A stretch of 64,000 nt of DNA. It comes from Vagococcus fessus. Lineage in GTDB: Bacteria; Bacillota; Bacilli; Lactobacillales; Vagococcaceae. The translations under genes were made by a program, and so were the position numbers. Position 1 is the first letter of the stretch; each line of letters opens with the position of its first letter. This document shows, piece by piece, positions 36,401-44,288 of the stretch. Below the pieces are notes generated by a model that was given only the letters and a program-made list of their open reading frames with translations, searched no databases and had not been told where the DNA came from. The DNA lies in NCBI RefSeq assembly GCF_003987565.1, contig NZ_NGJY01000002.1:496001-560000 (forward strand), given 5' to 3'.

Positions 36401-36671
36401 TAGAAAAGGTACTGAAAAGAGTCGCAAATTTGTCTGTAGAAAGTCCTTCCTTCTCATATACCATCTCTGTTACTTTAAAGAGCCTAATGTTTTCTTGCCT
36501 CTCCGTACTTAATCCACATTCGTCCAAAGGAACAATTTCATAATCAGACAAGCTTAGTAAATATTTCTTCAAGAGGATATCATCAACTGATTCCAATGCG
36601 GACTCAAATGGAGATTCTAGACTTGTTAGAGCGGGAACACTTTGATAATTTTCTAACTCTCTTTTTTCCAT
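33444..36671 (-). CDS. HerA/FtsK-like P-loop ATPase with internal hydrophobic segment
   Basis: This 1075-residue protein has a novel N-terminal region (1-240), a Ser/Thr-rich section interrupted by a Gly/Ala-rich hydrophobic stretch (about 285-325) and another Ser/Thr-rich section. The C-terminal half is a HerA/VirB4-like motor: Walker A GSTGSGKS at 564-571, Walker B ITVLEEAHHLL at 793-803, followed by a DQSPSS sensor region. Such hexameric ATPases pump DNA or protein. It is flanked by the two-helix membrane protein and the LHH toxin; its start lies four bases after the preceding stop. A role in moving the toxin or foreign DNA is inferred from context. Confidence 0.75.
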   Translation of the reverse strand: MEKRELENYQSVPALTSLESPFESALESVDDILLKKYLLSLSDYEIVPLDECGLSTERQENIRLFKVTEMVYEKEGLSTDKFATLFSTFSNKSHSIFLIIDSDGNDIDLYLGINTNGENISANKVNRALESTFKSQFPGIKTMRVMQHQTEKISEKITNYQHVSSYSGVAFDRNEDNKKNEEFVQGLERFLSTMEGKVFTGIVLATPIPTSELSDMQKQLQAIYTNLSSFKNHQIGYTLTKNENYGESLTTGTSQGVTTSTTIGKSETEGTSISNGTSKSSGISQALTAVGAIVAGAATIAGTGGLAAPAVIGAVAAGGVSTIAGALTNKQTSYNKTQTNSTTLNESETTGNTSNHSESVARTTGFSTGDSKSLTLTKENKEITEILKNIDEQLTRQKTFDNTGAFGCAAYFFSDNPYEVEFATSSYRALVSGEKTMLETSATNVWNSEHSVTPELKKYLSHFIHPIFRYNKFEESNIEVTPVSIVSGRELALHMGLPRKSVANFPVIEHASFGTAVFNSSSYEEKSNVIGSFSLGKIYHLGEEKKQNIDLDIESLSMHTFITGSTGSGKSNTTYLMLDKLMNRNIKCLVIEPAKGEYKHVFGNREDVSVYGTNSNFSDLLRINPFYFPEGTHVLEHVDRLIEIFNVCWPMYAAMPAILKEATLNAYSSVGWDLITSCYSGESNIYPNFIDLEKELEKVISASSYSEDTKGDYIGALVTRVHSLSIGLNQFIFTQDDLTDEELFEENVMVDLSRIGSSETKSLIMGLLVMRLNEYRVSQANALSKMNEKIKHITVLEEAHHLLKRTSQEQSGEGSNMIGKSVEMLTNSIAEMRTYGEGFIIIDQSPSSVDIAAIKNTNTKIIMKTPEFSDRELVGKSVGLDSEQIDEVLKLPKGVAVVFQNDWLEPVLCQVTKYKQTVEMFKYKQPIFIGEREAQKNMLQFLLGTFSGKMRDAELLKNSLGYIKVSSLSKAMLTNLIERFLNENENVYENLTKENHVRLLTEIINIPTFEVQNLLIESSDEVELYHKLNKKVRDRFLTGTEDDIKNISLAIIRYYAENDIDFHKLYHLLSEREGL

Positions 36672-36675
36672 ATTC

Positions 36676-37170
36676 CTAACTCTCCTTATTTCTAACTAAT
36701 AAAATAACTCCCCCTGCTACCATAAGTGCCCCTAAAACTACTAATCCAATGGAACCAGAGAAAATGGTGGCACCAACCGCTAATAAAGAGCCCCCTGCAA
36801 TAAATAAAGATCCTGCAATTTTTTTCCTATTAATATTATTGTATTCAATCTCTGCTTGACGCTGTTTAAGTAAGGTTTCACCATATAATTTACTTTGAAT
36901 TACTTTAATACAACGGACTCGTTCTTTTGAAAAATTTCTAACTAATTGGTTTAATTGACTTGTTAAATAATCAGTTGTATAGTCTATGTCATCATAAAGC
37001 TCACCATCATGCTCTTCATATATAGAAAAATTATGCTCCTCTAAATATTGGCAATACTCCTCGAACATCTTATGAGTTAAATCGTTCTTCAAAAGTTCTA
37101 CTAAACTTACTCTAATCACTATACTGTTACCTTCTGCTACATACTCTTTAAAAATATTTGATACCGTCAT
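36676..37170 (-). CDS. small two-helix membrane protein
   Basis: From the ATG at 37170, seven bases after a GAGG site, the protein is 164 residues; an ATG at 37176 is closer to that site and less likely. The N-terminal 110 residues are soluble and helical. Two adjacent hydrophobic helices follow (IAGSLFIAGGSLLAVGATI and GLVVLGALMVAGGVILLV) and a short basic tail. It lies between the large dynamin gene and the ATPase gene with only a few bases on either side, so a role as membrane partner of one of them is likely. No family is recognised. Confidence 0.65.
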   Translation of the reverse strand: MTVSNIFKEYVAEGNSIVIRVSLVELLKNDLTHKMFEEYCQYLEEHNFSIYEEHDGELYDDIDYTTDYLTSQLNQLVRNFSKERVRCIKVIQSKLYGETLLKQRQAEIEYNNINRKKIAGSLFIAGGSLLAVGATIFSGSIGLVVLGALMVAGGVILLVRNKES

Positions 37171-37188
37171 ATACATTCCTCTTTCCTA

Positions 37189-39465
37189 TTAAATTGCTAA
37201 TATTTCATCTAATTTTTCACTTATACCATTCAACCAAACTATCTGCTCTTGATTCTTTTTAATATCTAACTCTGTATTATTCATTGTAGCTGTCTTATCT
37301 TTCAGGTCTGTTAAAACCTGATGTAACTGTTTATCAAATCTATCAAACTCTTTATCAAAATAATCATCTATTTTCTCTTGATTCCTTTTAGCGCGCGTAG
37401 ACATCTTCTTAAAAAAAATATGTATTTCAGTTGTTGCTGGGCTGAATAGCATCATAAAATCCCCAGCATCAATATAAGTACGTGTTTCAGTAACATCTAC
37501 TTCCCTTTCACTAAACCACGTCCACGGCTTATACCAGGTGCTATTGGATACTATATTTGTTCCAATTACAATATCTTCTTCTTGAATTAATTTCGTCAAA
37601 TTATCTTTAGAGTAGGACGTGGCATTAAAACCTGAGAGTTTAAATGGATCAATTATTAACTTTTCAGACTCTCCACTATTCTCAAATAAATCTTTTGTGA
37701 TAGACTCATAATATGCTACCAACTCTTCTACTCTCTTATTGACATTATCTGTCAATACTTCTTCTGCTTTCAATTCCATATCTACTATTAGTTTTTTTAT
37801 TTTAGTTTTAACTAAGTCATATTTTACACGTGCTTCTTTTTCTTCATATTTCTCGCCTTTTGTAAAGGCTGTAATAGTATCCAATTCTTTGGATGCTTCA
37901 TTAATTAAATTTTCACTATGTTTTTCAACCAGATTAATTAAAGACTCATCTGATAACGAGCTTGAGAATTTCTCTTTTTTATCAGTTTTATCTTCTATTT
38001 TTTGTTCTACCAATTTAATATGATAATCAAGCTCTTCTCTCTTAATTTCATTATTTCTTAAAGATCCTTCTAACTTTTCTCTTACTTTTAAACTATCTAA
38101 CGTCCCATGGAAAGTATCAACCATAGTTTTTATTTTTTGAGGCACGGCATACTTGTTTACGTATAATTTAATAGCTTCCTCCACTGATGGGATGCCACTA
38201 TGAATCAACGCTTCTTCTTTTTTATCTTTACCAACCTCTGCTTTTTTTAAACGGGATTGAATATTTTTTTGATGACTAGGGATAAGAGGTGCATACTTTT
38301 CAAAATGATAGTCTTCATATCTGTTCACTCTTCTGATTTTTAATCTCAAATCTTCTTCATCTAAATCTTCTTCATCTAAGTCTTCATATGATTTATCTTT
38401 CATTAATGTCCTAATTTCTAAAGCATTTTGAGCAGATACTCCAAAAATATTAGGGTCTACTATTCCAAAATCTTCTAAATATTCTTTCACCCCTTTTAAA
38501 CTACCCGCTATATCATCCTTACCAGGCTTATATTGATCTAGTTTATTGACTACAAAAATATATCTATCTCTTGATTTTTTATCTCCAACCTTCATGGAAT
38601 CTGCGATACGTCGAAGTGTTCTCTCATCATCATTTGTTTTTAATTGAGAAGCATTCAATATATATATAATTAAAGTTTTTGATGATTTCCCTAAACTTTC
38701 ATACGTTTTTTTCGCATGATTTTCATTACGAGAATTATTTGGACCTGGTGTATCCACTAAAACAAGTTTAGTATTCTCAGTACTAACAAACGGTATATTC
38801 CCAATTAGCTCTACTTTACTAGTACTTGAATCTTCATTCCAATTTTGTAATTCATCTGGGGAAATTGTTTCGATAGCGTCTAATACTTCCCCTTCTTCAC
38901 TATATTTCTTAGCATCGAAATATCGAGTGTCTCTATCATCATCTTCAATTTTTGTAATAATAGCTGTGCAAGCTTCTTGTTTCGATGGCATTAAATCTTG
39001 TCCTAATAATGCATTAATCAATGTTGATTTCCCAGCACTCATCGTCGCAACCACACTTGCTTCAAACGTATTACTATAAACATCTTCAAATGTTTTTACT
39101 AGTTCAGGTGTTTTTAATTCTTCAAATTCACCTGCCTTAACTTCTTCGAACAGCTCTTTTATTTGTTCTATTTTATCTGAATCTCTCACTTCTTGTCCGC
39201 AGTATACTGGCTTAATAGCTTTAAACTTCTCTGAATGCTCGAATGCATACACAACATCGTCAAAATCCAACTGAGTCCCATAGAAGTCTAAACTATAGTC
39301 TTCTACTCCAACTTCTTCAGATATCTCTTTAGGGAAACTTTCAACCCATTCTTGTAAGCGTTTATTTTCAACCTCGTTTAAAAACGACCCCGGCTTAAGT
39401 GCTTTACCATTAACAACTATTTCTGTTTCTACTTTATAAGGGTTGTATTTTAATTCTATTTTCAA
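37189..39465 (-). CDS. large bacterial dynamin-like GTPase
   Basis: A TTG at 39465 is the best start, nine bases after AAAAGG (758 residues); the ATG at 39474 abuts that site. Residues 1-110 are an unassigned N-domain. The GTPase domain has a P-loop ATMSAGKST at about 140-148 (dynamin type, with Met-Ser-Ala), a switch I TAIIT, DTPGPNNSR for G3 and NKLDQY for G4. A long helical stalk follows, with a possible membrane-interacting segment (STWYKPWTWFSE near 650-660). Bacterial dynamins usually work in pairs on membranes. The second dynamin gene precedes it by about ten bases. Confidence 0.82.
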   Translation of the reverse strand: MKIELKYNPYKVETEIVVNGKALKPGSFLNEVENKRLQEWVESFPKEISEEVGVEDYSLDFYGTQLDFDDVVYAFEHSEKFKAIKPVYCGQEVRDSDKIEQIKELFEEVKAGEFEELKTPELVKTFEDVYSNTFEASVVATMSAGKSTLINALLGQDLMPSKQEACTAIITKIEDDDRDTRYFDAKKYSEEGEVLDAIETISPDELQNWNEDSSTSKVELIGNIPFVSTENTKLVLVDTPGPNNSRNENHAKKTYESLGKSSKTLIIYILNASQLKTNDDERTLRRIADSMKVGDKKSRDRYIFVVNKLDQYKPGKDDIAGSLKGVKEYLEDFGIVDPNIFGVSAQNALEIRTLMKDKSYEDLDEEDLDEEDLRLKIRRVNRYEDYHFEKYAPLIPSHQKNIQSRLKKAEVGKDKKEEALIHSGIPSVEEAIKLYVNKYAVPQKIKTMVDTFHGTLDSLKVREKLEGSLRNNEIKREELDYHIKLVEQKIEDKTDKKEKFSSSLSDESLINLVEKHSENLINEASKELDTITAFTKGEKYEEKEARVKYDLVKTKIKKLIVDMELKAEEVLTDNVNKRVEELVAYYESITKDLFENSGESEKLIIDPFKLSGFNATSYSKDNLTKLIQEEDIVIGTNIVSNSTWYKPWTWFSEREVDVTETRTYIDAGDFMMLFSPATTEIHIFFKKMSTRAKRNQEKIDDYFDKEFDRFDKQLHQVLTDLKDKTATMNNTELDIKKNQEQIVWLNGISEKLDEILAI

Positions 39466-39483
39466 TAGTATCATCCTTTTCTT

Positions 39484-40638
39484 TTATTTATTCAGACCTT
39501 CACTGTACAACGTTTGAAATATTTTTTTTCCTAACCTATCCAGGCCCGAGTTAATTAATACGTGCTTAGCTTTACCTTCTTGCGTTATTTCATAATTTAA
39601 AAAATTCAAATTATAAGGTGTTTTTCCTTTAAATTTTTTGTAAAACAATTCAAAATCATCCAATTCAAACTCCGTTAATTCAGTTCCCACCATGATTTTC
39701 TTCGATAACAGACCTGCGTAGGCTGAAAGTGGTATGACGTCAGGGTATTCAAATCCAATCTCTTTCAAATAATCAACAGTGCCTTTATATGTCTCTTCAA
39801 GTGAGTCCCTTTTCTCATTAAATTCATCCAATTTATTTAAAATAAATATTATTGGTTTGTTTATGCCTTGTAACTTACTCAAATGCTCATGATCATCACT
39901 TACTCCATTTTGAGTTGCATTAATAACATATAAAATCATATCGTAATCATTTGAATCGATTTCATATTCTGAAATACTTTTATGATTAGGATTTTCTGAA
40001 TAATTGATACCCGGTGTATCTATGAATTCTAACGGTATTCCCTCTAATGTTTCATTATTAAATACTGTCCCAATAAAGATACTATTTTCACAATTTGACT
40101 CTGGATATTGCTCCAAAATATCATCAGGTAACTCTCTCTCTATCTCTTTCTCATATCTACTTGAGTTTTTATTTTGAGTATTTTTATTTAATATATGATA
40201 TGTTTTTCCTGTAGTAGCAGTATTTCTAGATTTAAGTATCTCTTTACCTATCAAAGCATTAATAACTGCTGACTTTCCGGCACTCATAGTTGCTGTCACT
40301 AATATTTTTTTAGTTTTCGCTATAGGAAAAAGCTCATTAAGGTCACTATCATATCTAACTAAGTTCCCTTCTATACTTGTTGAATAAACTTCATCTCTAA
40401 TACGATTTTTTACCGCTTCTTTTATTTCATCAGAATACTTATCACATACTAATTGTTGTTGCTTATCAATTCGATAAATTGACGTTTCTGACGATTCTTG
40501 CTTTTCAATTAATTGTTTCAATAATATACTTTGAGATAAAACTTGATTTTCCAAGCTCTTCTTTTCTTCAATTAAACTATTTATCTCTGTTGATATATTA
40601 CTCATGCTTTCTTCAAATTTCTTTTTAAAAATAAACAC
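39484..40638 (-). CDS. small bacterial dynamin-like GTPase
   Basis: A GTG at 40638 follows GGGGAG by seven bases and is preferred over the ATG at 40656, which lacks a site (384 residues). An N-terminal coiled coil (about 10-50) leads to a dynamin-type GTPase domain: P-loop ATMSAGKSA at 116-124, DTPGIN for G3 and NKLDEF for G4. The protein ends shortly after the GTPase domain, without the long stalk of its partner. It is the first gene of the dynamin-ATPase-toxin series on the minus strand, and the pairing of a long and a short dynamin recalls two-component bacterial dynamin systems. Confidence 0.82.
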   Translation of the reverse strand: MFIFKKKFEESMSNISTEINSLIEEKKSLENQVLSQSILLKQLIEKQESSETSIYRIDKQQQLVCDKYSDEIKEAVKNRIRDEVYSTSIEGNLVRYDSDLNELFPIAKTKKILVTATMSAGKSAVINALIGKEILKSRNTATTGKTYHILNKNTQNKNSSRYEKEIERELPDDILEQYPESNCENSIFIGTVFNNETLEGIPLEFIDTPGINYSENPNHKSISEYEIDSNDYDMILYVINATQNGVSDDHEHLSKLQGINKPIIFILNKLDEFNEKRDSLEETYKGTVDYLKEIGFEYPDVIPLSAYAGLLSKKIMVGTELTEFELDDFELFYKKFKGKTPYNLNFLNYEITQEGKAKHVLINSGLDRLGKKIFQTLYSEGLNK

Positions 40639-40656
40639 CCAATCGCTCCCCAACAT

Positions 40657-41150
40657 GTTATTTTATTACATATTTATTATACATCAATACTCTATACCAT
40701 CTATATTTTTTTAACATGTTGCCACTAATTATTAGAATACCTAAAGAAAGGAACTTGATTATACAAAAAAAGAATAATTAATTTTAGTATAACTCACCTA
40801 GAAAGGCATTTATAATACACTTGTCATTCTATTAACAAAGAATATACAAAATACTTTCCACATAGCCATTAATGAATATGCACGTTATTTAAATGTTTGC
40901 TTAGTACTCAATATCTTTATTTGTTATATTTTAATAATTATAATTCCTAGTAATTAATATATTCTAATTCATTCACTTAAACTAATCCTCTTATCTTATA
41001 TCATCCCATTAATCTGTTCTTTAATAATACCTTTGCCATGATAATTGTCAGTGTTTTCATCTAACTAGAATTTTATGCAGACTCAAATCCAACTTCTTCT
41101 AATCTTCTTGATTTATTAATACATCTATTAAACCTAAACTCCTAGGCAAA
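40657..41150. other. intergenic region upstream of the dynamin operon
   Basis: No gene is seen in this roughly 500-bp AT-rich stretch. It should carry the promoter of the dynamin/ATPase operon on the minus strand. I found no copy of the AGAC-N7-GTCT motif here. Confidence 0.4.
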
Positions 41151-41180
41151 CAAAAAAACGCTGATTTCTCAGCATTTTTT
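41151..41180 (-). terminator. terminator, copy 3 of a three-copy hairpin
   Basis: AACGCTGATTTCTCAGCATT (41157-41176) differs from copies 1 and 2 by one base. It is flanked by A- and T-runs and can end rlmH transcription on the minus strand. Confidence 0.75.
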
Positions 41181-41283
41181 CTTAAACTATTCTTTCAAGT
41201 ACTCAATCAAATCTTTCTTAATTTATAATTAAAAATCTCGTGTCATATGACGGTTATATCTATCTAACTATCTAAAAAACTCA

Positions 41284-41763
41284 TTATTTATGATACGCAT
41301 GTCCATGTATAATTCTAAAACATCTGTACACTTGCTCTGATAATATAAGTCTCATCAATTGATGTGGATAAGTCACACGTCCAAATGAAATTTGTTGATT
41401 ACTACGTTTTAAGACTTCTGGTGATAAGCCTAATGAGCCACCAATTACAAAGCTAATCGTACTTTTTCCAGCTACAGTTACTTTATCAATCGCGTCAGCA
41501 AACTCTTCTGAAGTGTAATCTTTCCCATTAATCGCTAATGCAAAGACATAGTCACCTTCACCAATTTTGCTTAAAATCTTTTGACCTTCACGTTCTTTTA
41601 GTTGAATCATCTCTGTCTCACTTAGCGTTTCAGGGGCTTTTTCATCCGGTACTTCGATAATTTCAAACTTACAATACTTCGTTAAACGCTTAGCATACTC
41701 ATCTATCCCTTGTTTTAAATACTTTTCTTTTAATTTCCCGACTGCTATTATCTTAATTTTCAA
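41284..41763 (-). CDS. rlmH: 23S rRNA (pseudouridine1915-N3)-methyltransferase
   Basis: This 159-residue SPOUT-family enzyme methylates pseudouridine 1915 in helix 69 of 23S rRNA. The sequence has the family's exact length, the [12 protein letters not shown]-binding knot segment and the C-terminal [21 protein letters not shown] followed by HAYHK. It lies next to htrA in the classical Firmicute order, divergent across a DnaA-box cluster. Confidence 0.97.
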   Translation of the reverse strand: MKIKIIAVGKLKEKYLKQGIDEYAKRLTKYCKFEIIEVPDEKAPETLSETEMIQLKEREGQKILSKIGEGDYVFALAINGKDYTSEEFADAIDKVTVAGKSTISFVIGGSLGLSPEVLKRSNQQISFGRVTYPHQLMRLILSEQVYRCFRIIHGHAYHK

Positions 41764-42120
41764 ATTTTTCCACCCTTATTCTTTTATTCTCTTTAAAGTT
41801 TAATCTAAATTCACAAAAAAACCAACCTCAAAGTTATCCACACTTATCCACAGACTTATCCACCAAACACCTGTTTCTTTTCAAAAAAAAGTCAGTTATA
41901 CTCTTTACTAATTTTAGTTATCCACATTTACACACGTTTGTGCATAACTTTTGTGTATAACTCTTTATTAAAAATTAGTGAATCTCATACTTTCAACACG
42001 TCTTACTAGTATTTTAATCCTAACTTTTTCATAAAATATTCAAATTAAGATATTAGACTAATAGTAGGAATTAAATGTATACTATATCTATCGGATATTA
42101 AAAATAAAAAGGAGGGTTAG
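41764..42120. other. intergenic region with DnaA boxes and the htrA promoter region
   Basis: No gene of normal size is present. The region holds the cluster of DnaA-box-like 9-mers described separately, and the sequence before htrA, including a GGAGGG ribosome-binding site at 42111-42116. Confidence 0.5.
41834..41960. promoter_or_regulatory. cluster of DnaA-box-like 9-mers
   Basis: Three perfect TTATCCACA boxes lie at 41834-41842, 41844-41852 and 41918-41926, with a one-mismatch box TTATCCACC at 41856-41864. Two inverted near-matches, TGTGCATAA (41939-41947) and TGTGTATAA (41952-41960), follow. Six sites in 127 bp in an AT-rich intergenic region are far above background. The cluster may be an origin-associated or DnaA-titrating element; no dnaA gene lies in the window. 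Confidence 0.75.
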
Positions 42121-42153
42121 GTGCTAGACACCGACTATTATGAACAAAAATGA
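42121..42153 (+). CDS. possible upstream ORF overlapping the htrA start
   Basis: A GTG at 42121 lies five bases after a strong GGAGGG site and opens a ten-codon frame (VLDTDYYEQK) that ends at 42153, eleven bases past the htrA ATG and in another frame. The htrA ATG itself is about 23 bases from that ribosome-binding site. GGTG-CTAGA-CACC at 42120-42132 can form a small hairpin. The small frame may couple or damp htrA translation; it may also be fortuitous. Confidence 0.35.
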   Translation: MLDTDYYEQK

Positions 42154-43399
42154 AAGATCTACTCAAACACCACAATCCAATAAAGGCTTTTTCAAAGGAA
42201 TTTTAGGCGGCCTTATCGGAGGTGCAGTCGCTGTAGGTGCTACTGTCCTTTTGATTAAACCTGCTCCACTAACACAAGAAGTCCCACAATCCACTAACAG
42301 TACAGCAAAAACAAGTAAATTAAAATTAGATGTTGAATCAAATACATCTACAGCTATTGAAAAAGTTCAAGATGCTGTTGTTTCTGTTGTGAACTTACAA
42401 AAAAAAGAACAATTAAATGACTTTGAACGTTTCTTCGGTCAGTTAAATGGGCAACAAGAACAACCTCAAAAAGAAAAATCTGATGATGAATTAGAAGCTA
42501 GTAGCGAAGGAAGTGGTGTTATTTACCGTAAAGATGGTAAAAAAGCCTATATCGTTACAAATAATCACGTTGTTGATGGTTCTGATGGTTTAGAAATCTT
42601 AATGAATGACGGAACAAAAGTCCCAGCTAAATTAGTAGGAACAGATAGCTACACTGACTTAGCAGTTTTAGAAATTCCAAGTGATAAAGTTAAAACAACT
42701 GCTGATTTTGGTGATTCTGATAAACTTAAAGTTGGTGAGCCTGCTATTGCTATTGGTTCTCCACTAGGTTCTGTCTATGCAAATAGTGCAACTTTAGGGA
42801 TTATCTCTGCTAAAGACCGCAAAATTACGAATACAAACGAAAATGGCCAACCTGTAAACATCAATGCTCTTCAAACAGACGCTGCAATCAACCCAGGTAA
42901 CTCTGGTGGTCCACTAATCAATATTGCTGGACAAGTTATCGGTATTAACTCAATTAAAATTGCTGCGGCATCAAGTGGTATCGCTGCTGAAGGAATGGGC
43001 TTCTCTATTCCAAGTAATGATGTTGTTTCTATTATTAGCCAATTAGAAAAAGACGGTAAAGTAACACGCCCTATGTTAGGGATTACAATGAGTGATTTAT
43101 CTGTCATCAGTAGTGAGCAACAAGAACGTATCCTAAAAGTACCGGCATCTGTTAAAACTGGTGTAATTGTTCGTAGCTTACAATTAGCGTCACCTGCTGA
43201 AAAAGCTGGTTTAAAACAATACGATGTTATCGTCGAAATTGATGGTAAAGCAATCGAAAATGGTACAGATTTACAATCTATTCTTTATAAGAAAAAAGTT
43301 GGCGATACTGTTAAAGTAACCTACTACCGCGAAAAAGAAAAAATGACAACTAATGTTGAATTGACATTAGACCAAGCTGCTGCTTTAAAAGATAAATAA
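42140..43399 (+). CDS. htrA: HtrA/DegP-family membrane-anchored serine protease
   Basis: This 419-residue surface quality-control protease has a cytoplasmic start, one transmembrane anchor (about 18-38), a linker, a trypsin-like domain with catalytic triad His143 (NNHVVDG), Asp173 (YTDLAVLEI) and Ser255 (NPGNSGGPL), and a C-terminal PDZ domain (about 310-410). It degrades misfolded exported proteins. The neighbours rlmH and the wal operon keep the ancestral Firmicute order. Its ATG is unusually far from the only ribosome-binding site, with a small overlapping frame in between. Confidence 0.95.
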   Translation: MNKNERSTQTPQSNKGFFKGILGGLIGGAVAVGATVLLIKPAPLTQEVPQSTNSTAKTSKLKLDVESNTSTAIEKVQDAVVSVVNLQKKEQLNDFERFFGQLNGQQEQPQKEKSDDELEASSEGSGVIYRKDGKKAYIVTNNHVVDGSDGLEILMNDGTKVPAKLVGTDSYTDLAVLEIPSDKVKTTADFGDSDKLKVGEPAIAIGSPLGSVYANSATLGIISAKDRKITNTNENGQPVNINALQTDAAINPGNSGGPLINIAGQVIGINSIKIAAASSGIAAEGMGFSIPSNDVVSIISQLEKDGKVTRPMLGITMSDLSVISSEQQERILKVPASVKTGVIVRSLQLASPAEKAGLKQYDVIVEIDGKAIENGTDLQSILYKKKVGDTVKVTYYREKEKMTTNVELTLDQAAALKDK

Positions 43400-43403
43400 A
43401 AGT

Positions 43404-43446
43404 AAAAAAGAACCGGTAAGGAATTAATCCTTATCGGTTCTTTTTG
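43404..43446. terminator. bidirectional terminator between htrA and walJ
   Basis: GAACCGGTAAGGA / TCCTTATCGGTTC (43410-43422 and 43428-43440) forms a long stem with one G-T mismatch-type wobble, flanked by A- and T-runs, between convergent genes. Confidence 0.9.
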
Positions 43447-43450
43447 GCTT

Positions 43451-44257
43451 TTAAATTGAAAATAATTCAGTCGCTTGATCCGGATCAGTATCATAGACCA
43501 TGAAATCATGACCTACACCCAATCCTTGGGTTCTTAGACTGTGCTCCATAGTCATATGAGCTAACTCTTTTAAATTATTCTCTCGGCTTAAATGCCCTAA
43601 ATAAATTCGTTTAGTTTTATCTCCCAGTACCTCACCAGCAACTAAAGCCCCGTCTTCATTAGACAAATGACCCATATCACCTAAAATACGTTGTTTCAAA
43701 CTCCAAGGGTAATTTCCCATTCGAAGCATATTTAAATCATGATTACTTTCCATTAAATAGGCATTTGCATTTTGGATTGTTCCTTTAACACGATCGCTAC
43801 AATAGCCTGTATCGGTTAAAACTACAAATGATTTGTTATCTTTTTGAAAAGAATAAAACTGAGGTTCGGCAGCATCATGAGAAACGCCAAAACTTTCGAC
43901 ATCCATATCTCCAAATGTCTTAGTTTTACCTAATTCAAAAATATGTTGATGCTCAGGTTTTATATTCCCAATTCCAGGTGCCATAGCAGACCACGTTTTT
44001 TCATTCGCATAAATATCTAATCCATACTTACGAGATAAGACGCCGACACCATGAATATGATCTTTATGCTCATGAGTAACTAGAATACCATCTAAATCTG
44101 CAGGAGAACGGTCAATCTCAGATAATAAACTGGTTATTTTTTTGCCACTTAACCCTGCATCAACTAATAATTTCTTTTTATCTGACTCAATATATAGCGA
44201 ATTTCCACTACTTCCACTGGCCAAAATACTTACTTTAAATGCTTCTTCATTTTTCAC
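43451..44257 (-). CDS. walJ: metallo-beta-lactamase-fold protein WalJ/YycJ
   Basis: This 268-residue protein starts at a GTG and belongs to the MBL-fold exonuclease-like YycJ/VicX family, identified by the HEHKDHIHGVG metal-binding motif near residues 60-70, the conserved DTG later on and the C-terminal GHLSRENN. It is the last gene of the walRKHIJ operon. YycJ homologues act in DNA mismatch repair and in coordinating wall synthesis with replication; the exact substrate is not set by the sequence. Confidence 0.93.
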   Translation of the reverse strand: MKNEEAFKVSILASGSSGNSLYIESDKKKLLVDAGLSGKKITSLLSEIDRSPADLDGILVTHEHKDHIHGVGVLSRKYGLDIYANEKTWSAMAPGIGNIKPEHQHIFELGKTKTFGDMDVESFGVSHDAAEPQFYSFQKDNKSFVVLTDTGYCSDRVKGTIQNANAYLMESNHDLNMLRMGNYPWSLKQRILGDMGHLSNEDGALVAGEVLGDKTKRIYLGHLSRENNLKELAHMTMEHSLRTQGLGVGHDFMVYDTDPDQATELFSI

Positions 44258-44288
44258 TACACACCGCGACTCCTTCTTTATTGACTCA

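Noticed and set aside
26605-40656. Prophage or integrative element
   Set aside because: No integrase, structural, packaging or relaxase gene and no att-like repeat at a tRNA was found.
41187-41240. Minus-strand remnant reading KKDLIEYLKE before the third hairpin
   Set aside because: It could be the tail of a lost gene, but only about ten codons are open, too few to support.
41834-41960. Calling the DnaA-box cluster the chromosomal origin
   Set aside because: No dnaA or dnaN and no clear DNA unwinding element are in the window, so only a box cluster is reported.
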